From contig NZ_LMIV01000001.1 in NCBI RefSeq assembly GCF_001428865.1, positions 1,229,964 to 1,293,963 of the forward strand: a stretch of DNA of 64,000 nucleotides. Direction: 5' to 3'. The stretch is from Sphingomonas sp. Root241. GTDB lineage: Bacteria > Pseudomonadota > Alphaproteobacteria > Sphingomonadales > Sphingomonadaceae. The notes beneath the pieces are model-generated. The model ran no database searches. It was not told the DNA's origin and saw only the letters and a program-made list of their open reading frames with translations. Position numbers and translations under genes: made by a program. How positions within the stretch are numbered: the first letter of the stretch is position 1; each line of letters opens with the position of its first letter. Shown piece after piece: positions 27,651 through 38,246 of the stretch.

Positions 27651-27701
27651 TACGGTGCGCCGCCCTTCTCTGCGCTGGACTGCGTGTTGTAAAGCGGGTG
27701 T

Positions 27702-29524
<1,823 letters not shown>

Positions 29525-29525
<1 letters not shown>

Positions 29526-30232
29526 CAGGCGCTCCAGTGAATGTCGACCGGCAGTTCGACGTCGGCGAGAACGCGTCCGACCGGATAATTGGAAGATGCC
29601 CCCTGCGCGATGGCCTGCTCCAGCACGTCGCGCTTCGCCTGGCCGGTAACCGCGATCATCAGCGCGCGCGCCGAGACGATCGCGGCCTTGCTCAGCGTAA
29701 CGCGGGCGACCGGTGCTTCGGGCGGCAGCGGGTCGGGCATTACCCCGGTTGCGCGCCGCTCTTTGGGGCCGTTCAACGCCTCGTCGAAATCGGGCCCCGG
29801 GAAGATCGAGGCGCAATGCCCGTCGCCGCCTACGCCGAGCAGGCACAGATCGAGCGGCCAGTGCAGGTCCTGCAGGATCGCATCCGCCGCGCGGCCGGCC
29901 GCCTTGTAGTCGGCGACGGTCGCGCTGATCAGCGGGATCACGCGCGCACCCCTGGGGATGAAGACCTTGCCGATCGCAGTCACGTTGGAGAGCGGATCGC
30001 CCAGCGGCACCAGGCGGTCGTCGCCGGGAACGATCGTCACGCGCTTCCAGTCGAGCTTGGCCGCGGCGAGTTTCTCGTAGATCGGCAACGGGGTCTTGCC
30101 GCCCGCGAGCGCAACGACGGCGGCGCCGCGCGCGTCGATCGCGCTTTCGATGATGAACTGCACGTCGCCCGCGACGGCCGCGGCCATCTCGTCGGCGTCG
30201 TCATAGTCCCACCATTCGATTTCGGTCGTCAT
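29525..30232 (-). CDS. pgl: 6-phosphogluconolactonase
   Basis: Pgl hydrolyses 6-phosphogluconolactone made by Zwf. The 235-residue protein is of the DevB/NagB-like type, with ALAGGKTPLPIYEKL near 45, VTIVPGDDRLVPLGDPLSN, LLGVGGDGHCASIFPG (about 133-148) and the C-terminal ARVTLSK block. It sits between zwf (49-base gap) and edd (1-base overlap), in pathway order. Confidence 0.95.
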
Positions 30233-30281
30233 GTATGCTCCTGCGTATTCGGTGGGTTCGTCGTAATATGGGGCGGCAAGG

Positions 30282-31742
30282 CTATTCGTTCCACGTCACC
30301 CCGTCGCGCTCGGTGAGCGCGATCGCGGCCGACGGGCCCCAACTGCCCGAGGCATAGGGCCGCGGCTTGATGTCGTTGGCTTCCCAGCCGGCGCGAATGC
30401 CGTCGATCCATTCCCATTGCGCCTCGACCTCGTCACGGCGGACGAACAGGGTCGGGTCGCCTTCGATCAGGTCGAGCAACAGCCGCTCATAAGCGATGCG
30501 GCGAGGTGTGCTGGCGAATTCGGTATCGAGGCTGAGGTTGAGCGGTACTTCGCGCAGCCGCACGCCCTCGCGGTCGAGCCCGGGCTGCTTGGCCATCACC
30601 AGCAGCCGGACATATTCCTCGGGCTGGAGCCGGATCACCAATGTGTTAGGCTGCAGCATGCCTCCGCGATCGGCGAAGATCGAGTGCGGTACCGGCTTGA
30701 ACTGGATCACGATCTCGCTGCGCCGCTCGCCCAGCCTCTTGCCGGTGCGCAGGTAGAAAGGCACGCCCTGCCAGCGCCAGTTATCGACATGTGCCTTGAT
30801 TGCGACGAAGGTCTCGGTGGACGATGGCTTTTCGAGGTCGCTGGCATAGTCGCGGACGATCTCGCCTTTCACCGCGCCGCCGCCATATTGGCCGGTGACG
30901 GTGAGTTGCGGCGTTTCCTGCGCGCTGATCTTCCGCAGCGAGCGGAATACCTTGACCTTCTCGTCGCGGATGGCGGTGCCGTCGAAACGGGCAGGGGGCT
31001 CCATCGCGATCAGCGCGACCAGCTGGAGCATGTGGTTCTGGACCATGTCGCGCAGCGCGCCGGTCTCGTCATAGAAGCCCGCGCGGCCTTCGAGCCCGAC
31101 TGTCTCGGACACGGTGATCTGGACGTGATCGATCCCCTGCGCATTCCACACCGGCTCGAACAGCGAGTTGCCGAAGCGGAGCGCGAGGATGTTCTGCACC
31201 GTCTCCTTGCCGAGATAGTGATCGATCCGGAAGGTGCGGTCTTCGGGGAAGGCGCCCGCGACGAGGTCGTTGATCTCACGGCTGGAGGCCAGATCCTTGC
31301 CCAGCGGCTTTTCGAGGCTGATCCGGACATTGTCGCCGGCGAGGCCCGCGCTCTTGAGCCCCTCGATCGTCGGCCCGAACAGCCACGGCGCGGTCGACAG
31401 GAAGATCGCCAGTCCGCCGGAGATGTTGCCGACCTTCTCGGCCAGCGCCGCGAAGCCGTTGATGTCGGAGGCGTCGAGCGGCTGATAGGAGAGCCGTTCG
31501 AGGAAGCTCCCGACAGCGCTGTCATCCTTGCGGTCGGCGGGGAGGAACTCGTCGAGCGCGTGGCGGGCGAACTCGCGATACGATTGGTCGTCCTTTTCGG
31601 AGCGCGCGGTGCCGGTGATCGTCAGTCCGGCCGGGAGCAATCCGTCGGCATGCAGCGCATAGAGCGACGGCAGCAGCATCCGCTGGGCGAGATCGCCGGT
31701 GGCTCCGAACAGCAGCAATTTGCCCACGGGTTGGTGCATCAT
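30282..31742 (-). CDS. zwf: Glucose-6-phosphate dehydrogenase
   Basis: Zwf oxidises glucose 6-phosphate with NAD(P)+ and is the entry to the Entner-Doudoroff route. The 486-residue protein has the coenzyme loop LLFGATGDLAQRMLLPSLYAL (about 9-29), EKPLGKD and the substrate signature RIDHYLGKETVQN. Two ATG codons lie side by side; the first (31742) has GAGAGG at a suitable distance. It heads the zwf-pgl-edd-glk-eda group. Confidence 0.97.
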   Translation of the reverse strand: MMHQPVGKLLLFGATGDLAQRMLLPSLYALHADGLLPAGLTITGTARSEKDDQSYREFARHALDEFLPADRKDDSAVGSFLERLSYQPLDASDINGFAALAEKVGNISGGLAIFLSTAPWLFGPTIEGLKSAGLAGDNVRISLEKPLGKDLASSREINDLVAGAFPEDRTFRIDHYLGKETVQNILALRFGNSLFEPVWNAQGIDHVQITVSETVGLEGRAGFYDETGALRDMVQNHMLQLVALIAMEPPARFDGTAIRDEKVKVFRSLRKISAQETPQLTVTGQYGGGAVKGEIVRDYASDLEKPSSTETFVAIKAHVDNWRWQGVPFYLRTGKRLGERRSEIVIQFKPVPHSIFADRGGMLQPNTLVIRLQPEEYVRLLVMAKQPGLDREGVRLREVPLNLSLDTEFASTPRRIAYERLLLDLIEGDPTLFVRRDEVEAQWEWIDGIRAGWEANDIKPRPYASGSWGPSAAIALTERDGVTWNE

Positions 31743-31809
31743 CGGCCTCTCGTCGACTGTTTCGACCGCGAGACACCAAAGCCCGGCAAAGATCAAGCCG
31801 TGCGGTGCA

Positions 31810-31821
31810 GCATAGCTATGC
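31810..31821. promoter_or_regulatory. Perfect 12-bp palindrome upstream of zwf
   Basis: GCATAGCTATGC is an exact palindrome about 70 bases upstream of the zwf start and 4 bases past the argC stop. It could be a dimeric-regulator site for the zwf operon or chance; no factor is known from this window. Confidence 0.3.
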
Positions 31822-31825
31822 GGCG

Positions 31826-32767
31826 TTAGAGAACCAGCCCCGCGGTCGGGTCGAGCTCTGCCATGATGTTGAGGTTCTGCACCGCGGCGCCCGCGGCACC
31901 CTTGCCGAGATTGTCGAGTGTCGCCACCAGCCGCGCCTGGCCGCGCTCGGCATTGCCGAACACCCGCACGCTGAGCCGATCGGTTCCCGCATCTTCCTCG
32001 ATCGACACCGTCGAGACGTCGCCGGGCAGCACGCGGATCAGCGGGCTGTCCTTGTAGGCATCGCGCAGCGCGTTCTCGATCGCTTCCAGCGACGGGCGCC
32101 GCGTGAAGGTGTGAAGGGGCAGGGGCACTTCGACGACCATGCCGCGATAGGTGCGCACCACCGCGGGCTGGAAGATTGGGGGATGCTCGATCCGCGCGTG
32201 CTTCTGCATCTCCGGCACATGCTTGTGCTCGAGGCCCAGGCCGTAGCCGCGGAAGGCGGTGGCAGTGAAATTGTCGGAATTCTGGTCCTCGAACTCCGCG
32301 ATCATCGACTTGCCGCCGCCCGAATAGCCCGAGACGGCGTTGACCGAGAAGACATGATCGAGCGGCACCAGCCCCGCGCGGATCAACGGGCGGACCAGCG
32401 CTAGGAAGCCGGTGGGATAGCAGCCGGGGTTGCTCACCCAGCGCGCCTCCGCGATTGCGTTCATCTGGCCGGGCTCGAGCTCGGCGAAGCCATAGACCCA
32501 GTCAGGGGCAACGCGGTGCGCCGTCGAGGCGTCGATCACGCGCACCTTTTCGGCGCGAATCATCGCCACCGCATCGCGCGCCGCATCGTCGGGCAGGCAG
32601 AGGATGACGAAATCGGCCGAATTGAGCGCATCCTCGCGCTTCGCAGGATCCTTGCGGTCGGCCTCGTTCAGGATCAGCTGCTCGATTCCCGCGCGGCCAT
32701 CCAGCCGTTCGCGGATCTCGAGCCCGGTCGTGCCGACGGCGCCGTCGATGAATACCCGGATCGTCAT
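31826..32767 (-). CDS. argC: N-acetyl-gamma-glutamyl-phosphate reductase
   Basis: ArgC reduces N-acetylglutamyl 5-phosphate with NADPH in arginine synthesis. The 313-residue protein is the short (type 2) form, with the cofactor loop FIDGAVGTTGLEIRERL at 6-22, catalytic Cys in SNPGCYPTGFLAL (about 117) and His in the LEHKHVPEM region. The ATG at 32767 overlaps the stop of an SH3-domain fragment by four bases. It is separated from zwf by 83 bases. Confidence 0.96.
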   Translation of the reverse strand: MTIRVFIDGAVGTTGLEIRERLDGRAGIEQLILNEADRKDPAKREDALNSADFVILCLPDDAARDAVAMIRAEKVRVIDASTAHRVAPDWVYGFAELEPGQMNAIAEARWVSNPGCYPTGFLALVRPLIRAGLVPLDHVFSVNAVSGYSGGGKSMIAEFEDQNSDNFTATAFRGYGLGLEHKHVPEMQKHARIEHPPIFQPAVVRTYRGMVVEVPLPLHTFTRRPSLEAIENALRDAYKDSPLIRVLPGDVSTVSIEEDAGTDRLSVRVFGNAERGQARLVATLDNLGKGAAGAAVQNLNIMAELDPTAGLVL

Positions 32768-33021
32768 TGCGGGTCCGCCAGCGAGGAAGCGGGAATGTAG
32801 CCGACAAGGCCGGCGCCGGGCGCCACACCCCAGGCATGGCTCCCGGCCAGCTCGAGTACTTCGAACACGTCACCCACGGCGAGTTTGGCCAGCACTTCGG
32901 AATCGGCGGCGGCACTGAGGCGAAGATCGGCGGGAACGGAAAGCGTGCGCGGCATCGGCGCGGCATAATGCGGAGCGAACACCCGATCCGCCAGCCGGAC
33001 GTCGGCAAGATCGCGACGCAC
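32764..33021 (-). CDS. SH3-only remnant of an NlpC/P60-type protein
   Basis: The conserved frame reads RRDLADVRLADRVFAPHYAA, then PMPRTLSVPADLRLS and a bacterial SH3 strand set ending GLVGYIPASSL. That matches the N-terminal SH3 part of alphaproteobacterial NlpC/P60 peptidases, which normally begin a few residues further upstream (SATIDSRVDAV is also present in frame but has no standard start codon after the marR stop). The peptidase half is absent: the stop overlaps the argC start. The GTG at 33021 is the best formal start, though it cuts into the domain. Probably a truncated or decaying gene retained by coupling to argC. Confidence 0.55.
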   Translation of the reverse strand: MRRDLADVRLADRVFAPHYAAPMPRTLSVPADLRLSAAADSEVLAKLAVGDVFEVLELAGSHAWGVAPGAGLVGYIPASSLADPQ

Positions 33022-33073
33022 TGCGTCGACACGCGAATCGATGGTCGCAGAGCGGCCCTTCAGCGAGAAGCGC

Positions 33074-33436
33074 TTATGCGTTGGCCCTGCGGGCGGCTGG
33101 CTGGCCGATGTTGTCGCCGGCGAGGAAGTGCCCGAACTCTGCAAGAAAATCTGCCCCTTCAGCGGTACGCGCAACGAAGATGTTGCGTTTGTCGGTATCG
33201 TCACGTTGGCGGCGCAGATAGCCGAGCGTCCCCAGGCGATTCAAGGCGCGGGTAACTACGGGCTTCGATACGTTGAGGGCCCGCGCCAATCCGCGGACCG
33301 TATGCGGCCCCGGATCGAGATACACAAGCATCAGGAGAGCCATCTGGCGATTGGTGAGGTCGGGCTCGCCCGATCGCACATAGTCGATCAGTGTGTTCTT
33401 CCACGACGATAGCGATTGGTCCGGCATCGCGTTCAC
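33074..33436 (-). CDS. MarR-family transcriptional regulator
   Basis: A 120-residue winged-helix protein of the MarR type. The helix-turn-helix is TVRGLARALNVSKPVVTRALNRLGTLGYL (about 46-74) and the wing RRQRDDTDKRNIFVARTAEG follows. It is short for MarR (usually about 140), with a minimal C-terminal dimer helix, and may act on the cell-wall gene remnant downstream or on distant targets. Ligand unknown. Confidence 0.85.
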   Translation of the reverse strand: MNAMPDQSLSSWKNTLIDYVRSGEPDLTNRQMALLMLVYLDPGPHTVRGLARALNVSKPVVTRALNRLGTLGYLRRQRDDTDKRNIFVARTAEGADFLAEFGHFLAGDNIGQPAARRANA

Positions 33437-33645
33437 GGCATCTTCTCATGGTTACGTCCCCGGTTCTGCCTGGGGACACTCACACAAACGCAGCTTGGGC
33501 ACAGTGGTTTCAGTGCGTTGGCGAAATGTTATCGCTTTGGCCCGGATGCTCGTCGTCACGCCCCGTAATCACCCGCGGATAGACGCAGGTTGATCCCCGG
33601 CGGCCGCTCCCCTATGTCGCCGCTTTCGCAACAGGTCCGGTCTCA

Positions 33646-34020
33646 ATGTTCACCTTTCTGCTCGTCGTCCACGCCATCATCGCGGCACTGCTCGTGACCG
33701 TGATCCTCATGCAGCGCTCGGAAGGCGGCGGCTTGACTTCGGGCGGCAGCCCCTCAGGGCTGATGTCGGCGCGCGGCGCCGCGGACTTCCTGACCCGCGC
33801 CACTGCGATTCTCGCGACCCTGTTCATCGTGATGAGCATCGTGCTCGCGTTCATCGCCGCATCGCGGCACTCGACGACGATCGACACGTCGCTCCAGCGT
33901 GCGCCTGTCGCACCGGTCACCGCGCCGACCAGCGCGCCGGTGCCCTTCGCGGTCGGCAACAGCACCGCGCCGGCGAATGCAACTGCGCCGGCCAACGGCT
34001 CGGTTCCGCTCGCGCAATAA
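33646..34020 (+). CDS. secG: Protein translocase subunit SecG
   Basis: SecG is the small accessory subunit of the SecYEG channel. The 124-residue protein has the two expected helices (TFLLVVHAIIAALLVTVIL and ATAILATLFIVMSIVLAFIA) joined by the signature loop QRSEGGGLTSGGSPSGLMSARGAADFL. An Ala/Pro/Asn-rich tail of about 45 residues follows, as in other alphaproteobacteria. pyrG follows after 94 bases. Confidence 0.95.
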   Translation: MFTFLLVVHAIIAALLVTVILMQRSEGGGLTSGGSPSGLMSARGAADFLTRATAILATLFIVMSIVLAFIAASRHSTTIDTSLQRAPVAPVTAPTSAPVPFAVGNSTAPANATAPANGSVPLAQ

Positions 34021-34114
34021 CCCGCCGCTCTCCTCCTACGGAGAGCACAAATGAAAAAATAAGTGAGTCGCGCGCTTGTCGGCGCGCGGCCAATGACGTT
34101 AGGCGTTTACTCCC

Positions 34115-35746
34115 ATGGCGCGGTATATTTTCATCACCGGCGGCGTGGTCTCCTCGCTTGGCAAGGGTTTGATGGCGGCGAGCCTTGCGGCTTTGCTCCA
34201 GGCCCGTGGCTATCGGGTCCGCATCCGCAAGTTCGATCCTTATCTCAACGTCGATCCCGGCACGATGTCGCCGCATCAGCATGGTGAGGTCTATGTGACC
34301 GACGACGGTGCCGAGACCGATCTCGACCTCGGCCATTACGAACGCTTCACCGGCGTCGCCTCGCGCCAGTCGGACAACGTCACCTCGGGGAGAATCTACA
34401 AGACGATCATCGAGCGCGAGCGCCGCGGCGACTATCTCGGCGCCACCGTACAGGTGATCCCCCACGTCACCGACGCGATCAAGGCATTCGCCCAGGACGA
34501 GACCGAGGATCTGGATTTCGTGCTCTGCGAGATCGGCGGCACCGTCGGCGACATCGAATCGCTGCCGTTCATCGAAGCGATCCGCCAGCTCCGCAACGAT
34601 CTCGGCCGCGGCCAGACGGTCAGCATCCACGTCACGCTCGTGCCGTACATCTCGGCCGCCGGCGAGCTGAAGACCAAGCCGACTCAGCACAGCGTGCGCG
34701 AATTGGCGGCCCTCGGCGTCCAGCCCGACGTGCTGGTCTGCCGCTCGGAGCGCGAACTGCCGGCCGGCGAGCGCGCCAAGATCGCCCAGTTCTGCAACGT
34801 GCCCACCTCGGCGGTGATTCCGGCGCTCGACGCCAAGAGCATCTACGCGGTGCCGATGCAATATCACCGCGAGGGTCTCGACGTCGAAGTGCTGCGCGCA
34901 TTCGGGATCGATCCGGGCGAGGCGCCGGACCTCGAGCGGTGGGAGCGAATCGTCAGCCGTCTCCAGAATCCCGAGGGTGAGGTCACGATCGGCGTGGTCG
35001 GCAAATATATGGGCGTCCCCGACGCCTATAAGTCGCTCCACGAAGCGCTGGTCCATGGCGGGATCGCCAACCAGGTCAAGGTCAACATCCGCTGGCTCGA
35101 CGCCGAACTGTTCGAGAAGGACGAGGAGGAGATCGCCTCGAAGCTTGAGCCGATGCACGGCATTCTCGTCCCCGGGGGGTTCGGCGAGCGCGGCAGCGAA
35201 GGCAAGATCGCCGGCGTGCGCTTCGCCCGTGAACGCGGCGTGCCGTTCTTCGGCATCTGCCTCGGCATGCAGATGGCCTGCGTCGACGCCGCGCGCGATC
35301 AGGGGCTGAAAAATGCCTCCACCACCGAATTCGGCCCTACCGAAGAGCCGGTGGTCGGCATGATCACCGAATGGATGACCGCCGAGGGCATGCAGAAGCG
35401 CGAGGAAGGCGGCGATCTGGGCGGCACGATGCGGCTCGGCGCCTATCCGGCGAAGCTCGGCGGCAACAGCGTCGTCGCCTCGATCTACGGTGCCGAAGAG
35501 ATCAGCGAGCGGCACCGGCATCGCTATGAAGTCAACACCCACTACAAGCCGCTGCTCGAAAAGGGCGGGCTCGTCTTCTCGGGCATGTCGCCCGACGGCA
35601 CTCTGCCCGAAATCGTCGAGCGGCCGGATCATCCGTGGTTCGTCGGCGTCCAGTTCCACCCGGAATTGAAGTCCAAGCCCTTCGATCCGCACCCGCTGTT
35701 CGCGAGCTTCATCGAAGCGGCGGTGAAGCAGAGCCGGCTCGTCTGA
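34115..35746 (+). CDS. pyrG: CTP synthase
   Basis: PyrG aminates UTP to CTP with glutamine and ATP. The 543-residue protein has the synthetase start [41 protein letters not shown] and the class I glutamine amidotransferase domain, with PGGFGERG, the nucleophile in [14 protein letters not shown] (Cys about 383) and [11 protein letters not shown] (His). secG-pyrG is a frequent neighbour pair in alphaproteobacteria. Confidence 0.98.
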   Translation: MARYIFITGGVVSSLGKGLMAASLAALLQARGYRVRIRKFDPYLNVDPGTMSPHQHGEVYVTDDGAETDLDLGHYERFTGVASRQSDNVTSGRIYKTIIERERRGDYLGATVQVIPHVTDAIKAFAQDETEDLDFVLCEIGGTVGDIESLPFIEAIRQLRNDLGRGQTVSIHVTLVPYISAAGELKTKPTQHSVRELAALGVQPDVLVCRSERELPAGERAKIAQFCNVPTSAVIPALDAKSIYAVPMQYHREGLDVEVLRAFGIDPGEAPDLERWERIVSRLQNPEGEVTIGVVGKYMGVPDAYKSLHEALVHGGIANQVKVNIRWLDAELFEKDEEEIASKLEPMHGILVPGGFGERGSEGKIAGVRFARERGVPFFGICLGMQMACVDAARDQGLKNASTTEFGPTEEPVVGMITEWMTAEGMQKREEGGDLGGTMRLGAYPAKLGGNSVVASIYGAEEISERHRHRYEVNTHYKPLLEKGGLVFSGMSPDGTLPEIVERPDHPWFVGVQFHPELKSKPFDPHPLFASFIEAAVKQSRLV

Positions 35747-35783
35747 TTCCTCGTCACCCTGGGATGGCGGTGAAAGGGGTCAA

Positions 35784-36632
35784 ATGCTGAACGCCGACAC
35801 CGCCTGGCCGCTCTGGGACGACGCATCCCTCGAAGGCGCATTCACGCTCGCCGATCCGGCCGCGGCGCTCGAGGCCGCCGTCGTCACTGCCGTCATGCGA
35901 CCCGTGTTGCTTGGATACCCGCCCGCACGACCCAATGGCCGCGCGATGCTGATACTCGGCGGGGGCGGCTATACCCAGCTCATGGCCGGGCGCGAGGGCG
36001 TCCAGGTCGCGCAGTGGCTCGCCGCGCTCGGCTATCACGCATTCGTCCTGATCCACCGTTTTCCGAATGCCGGGCACGGCATCGCCGCACCGCTGGACGA
36101 TGCGATGGAAGCGATGCGGTCGATCCGTGCCAGCGGGCATGCCGATAGCGGCCTCGGTGTCGTCGGACTGTCCTCGGGCGGGCACCTCGCCGCGTGCTTG
36201 GCTGCCGACTATCCGGCGGAGTGGACGGCGCCCGCTACGCGCCATGCCGGGGAGGCGACGCGGCCGGACGTGCTGGTGGTCGGCTATGCGCCGATCTCGA
36301 CCAACGCCAGGGGCCGAACGACCGTCGCGGACAAGCCGCCGCTGCCGCCGGCCGAGAAGCAGGCGATGTACGATCGCCTTCAGCCCGATGCGCAACTGAT
36401 CGCGAATCCGCCGCCCGCCTTCATCGTCTATGCGGGGAATGATGCGGTGGTCCCGGTCGAGAATGCCCGGCGGCTGCACGTGGCGCTCATTGCGGCGGGC
36501 GGCGCGGCCGAGCTGCACGTCTTTGCGGACGCGCCGCACGGTTTTGCGCTGGATACGCCGGACATGCCGGTGTCGATATGGCCGCGGCTCTGCGAGGCAT
36601 GGCTGCGGCAGGTTGGCTTCCTCCAGGCCTGA
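35784..36632 (+). CDS. Alpha/beta hydrolase (BD-FAE/esterase-like)
   Basis: A 282-residue cytosolic alpha/beta hydrolase. MLILGGGGYTQLMAGREG replaces the HGGG oxyanion loop of acetyl-esterases, the nucleophile elbow is GLSSGGHLAA (Ser about 134), and the acid and His are in YAGNDAVVP and DAPHGFAL. That layout fits xylan-esterase or carboxylesterase-like enzymes. There is no signal peptide. The substrate is unknown; the gene lies 37 bases after pyrG but is not functionally tied to it. Confidence 0.8.
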   Translation: MLNADTAWPLWDDASLEGAFTLADPAAALEAAVVTAVMRPVLLGYPPARPNGRAMLILGGGGYTQLMAGREGVQVAQWLAALGYHAFVLIHRFPNAGHGIAAPLDDAMEAMRSIRASGHADSGLGVVGLSSGGHLAACLAADYPAEWTAPATRHAGEATRPDVLVVGYAPISTNARGRTTVADKPPLPPAEKQAMYDRLQPDAQLIANPPPAFIVYAGNDAVVPVENARRLHVALIAAGGAAELHVFADAPHGFALDTPDMPVSIWPRLCEAWLRQVGFLQA

Positions 36633-36675
36633 AGGGTCTTCACCCGCACGCGCGCTTCGATTAGCGACACGCGCC

Positions 36676-37341
36676 ATGCGTATCCTTGTCGCCTTGCTCG
36701 CTTTTCTCGTCTTGGTCCCTGCCAGCGCCGCGCAGCAGCGCCCGGCTCCGGGGATGATCCGCGTGAAGATCGAGACGTCCGAAGGCGCGATCGTGCTGGC
36801 GCTCGATGCGAAGCGGGCGCCGAAGACGACTGCGAACTTTCTGGCATATGTCGATGACGGCCGGCTCGACGGTACCGGTTTCTACCGGGCGTCGCGGCGC
36901 ACCGGAAATCCGAAGTTCGGCTTCGTCCAGGGTGGGATCGCCAGCGACGCCCGGCGCGTGCTCCCGTCACCGCCGCTCGAGCCGACCAACGTCACCGGCA
37001 TTCGCCATACCGACGGCGCCATTTCGATGGCGCACGGGGTGAACATCGACGGAGCCACCGGCAATTTCTCGATCATGGTGGGCGACAATCCCTCGCTCGA
37101 CGCGCGCGGTACCGGCCGCGGCGGCTATGCGGCGTTCGGTCATGTCGTGGGAGGGATGGACGTTGTCCGGAAGATTCTGGCCAAACCCACGGGTGGGGGC
37201 AGGGGGCCGATGCGCGGCCAGATGATCCAGCCCGGACCGGTCAAGATCCTCCGCGCCGTCCGCCTCGATGGCGCACCCCAGCCTACCGGGCAGGTCAAGC
37301 CGTGGCAGATCAGCCCGACTCCGTGGATCCAGCCGAACTGA
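36676..37341 (+). CDS. Periplasmic peptidyl-prolyl isomerase (cyclophilin)
   Basis: A 221-residue cyclophilin with a signal peptide (RILVALLAFLVLVPASAA-Q). The domain opens with VKIETSEGAIVLALDAKRAPKTTANFLAYVDDG (about 28-60). The active-site region is unusual: FYRASRRTGNPKFGFVQGGI stands in place of the typical FHRxxxxFxxQGG, so the catalytic Arg is kept but the loop carries an insertion. GRGGYAAFGHVVGGMDVV is the C-terminal signature. It should assist folding of envelope proteins. Confidence 0.9.
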   Translation: MRILVALLAFLVLVPASAAQQRPAPGMIRVKIETSEGAIVLALDAKRAPKTTANFLAYVDDGRLDGTGFYRASRRTGNPKFGFVQGGIASDARRVLPSPPLEPTNVTGIRHTDGAISMAHGVNIDGATGNFSIMVGDNPSLDARGTGRGGYAAFGHVVGGMDVVRKILAKPTGGGRGPMRGQMIQPGPVKILRAVRLDGAPQPTGQVKPWQISPTPWIQPN

Positions 37342-37360
37342 AGACAAGCGAACCGCTCTT

Positions 37361-37444
37361 CCGTTCGCCCTGAGCCTGTCGAAGGGCGCCTTGCCTCAAG
37401 CGAGGTGTTTGCGTCCGTACTTCGACAAGCTCAGACGAACGGCG
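37361..37444. repeat. REP-like extragenic palindrome
   Basis: CCGTTCGCCCTGAGCCTGTC-GAAG (37361-37384) is matched in inverted orientation by CTTCGACAAGCTCAGACGAA-CGG (37420-37442), forming a long imperfect hairpin. Palindromes around CTGAGC-TGTCGAAG are, from memory, scattered through many sphingomonad and caulobacter genomes. Confidence 0.75.
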
Positions 37445-37451
37445 AGGCAAA

Positions 37452-37487
37452 ACAAAACAAAAGGCGCCCGGGCAATGCCCGAGCGCC
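37452..37487 (-). terminator. Rho-independent terminator after hsp20
   Basis: Minus-strand stem GGCGCTCGGGC/GCCCGGGCGCC (one mismatch, 3-base loop) followed by TTTTGTTTTGTTTT, 49 bases past the hsp20 stop. Confidence 0.85.
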
Positions 37488-37536
37488 CCTGCTGCGGCGC
37501 CCAAAGGGAGAAAAGCGCCGCGAGCCGTGGTGGTTC

Positions 37537-38004
37537 TTACGCCGCGTCGCGATGCGGGATCGCGGCCGTCGGCTGGCTGCCGGCGTTCACTGCGATCTTC
37601 TTCGGCTTCATCGCCTCGGGAACCTCGCGGACCAGCTCGATGACGAGCAGGCCATCGGCGAGGTTCGCGCTCTCGACGCGAACGAAGTCGGCGAGTTCGA
37701 AGCGGCGCTCGAAGCTGCGATTGGCGATGCCGAGATGCAGGAACGCGCCCTGGTTGTTCTCGTTCTCGTTCGCCTTCTTGCCCTGGACCAGCAGCAGATT
37801 CTGCTGCGCAGTCACGTCGATCTCGTCGGGCTTGAAGCCGGCGACGGCGAGCGTGATGCGATAACGGTCCTCGGCGAGGCGTTCGAGGTTGAAGGGCGGG
37901 TAGTTCTCGCTGCTCGCCTGACGCGCACTGGCCTCGAGCAAGTCGAACAGCCTGTCGAAGCCGACAGTCGAGCGACGGAACGGAGTAAAGTCGAACTGAC
38001 GCAT
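37537..38004 (-). CDS. Small heat shock protein (Hsp20/IbpA)
   Basis: A 155-residue alpha-crystallin-domain chaperone that holds unfolding proteins. It begins MRQFDFTPFRRSTVGFDRLF, the IbpA-type N-terminus, and contains YRITLAVAGFKPDEIDV, LLVQGKK and AFLHLGIANRSFERRFELADFV (the crystallin dimer-strand region), then LADGLLVIELVREVPEAMKP with the I-x-L/V-type tail. The ATG at 38004 follows AGGAGG; a start 21 bases upstream would lie inside the thermometer hairpin. A sigma-32-like promoter and a ROSE-like hairpin lie upstream. Confidence 0.95.
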   Translation of the reverse strand: MRQFDFTPFRRSTVGFDRLFDLLEASARQASSENYPPFNLERLAEDRYRITLAVAGFKPDEIDVTAQQNLLLVQGKKANENENNQGAFLHLGIANRSFERRFELADFVRVESANLADGLLVIELVREVPEAMKPKKIAVNAGSQPTAAIPHRDAA

Positions 38005-38095
38005 TTCAAATCCTCCTGTGAGCAAGTTGAACGTCTACTTGCGCAGTGCCCGGATGTCCGCGGCGCTGCTTGCCCGGCCCATATGGCACCGTGGC
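38005..38095 (-). promoter_or_regulatory. ROSE-type RNA thermometer in the hsp20 leader
   Basis: The last leader hairpin (38005-38031, minus strand) has closing arms TTCAA/TTGAA. Inside it TTGCT faces AGGAG of the Shine-Dalgarno sequence through U-A, C-G and a G-G pair, the arrangement known from ROSE elements of rhizobial and E. coli small heat shock genes. Upstream leader sequence (GCAGCGCCGCGGACATCCGG) forms further stems. Heating would free the ribosome site. The 5' limit is set by the inferred transcription start. Confidence 0.6.
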
Positions 38096-38102
38096 AAAAC
38101 GA

Positions 38103-38130
38103 ATGTGGTTCTGTTGCCGGCTTATTCAAG
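38103..38130 (-). promoter_or_regulatory. Sigma-32-like promoter of hsp20
   Basis: CTTGAA and CCACATT on the minus strand are separated by 16 bases, close to the heat-shock sigma consensus, and lie about 100 bases upstream of the hsp20 start. That gives a leader of about 90 bases containing the thermometer. Confidence 0.5.
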
Positions 38131-38246
38131 ATGCGCTGAAGCCAAGGCTCCTCGCGGCGGAGAAACGGAGCTTCGGCTTCCCAAAGATTCGCTTGCTGGC
38201 TAATGCCTATCAATCCAGTGGAGATTGGACGCGACAAAATTAGGGG

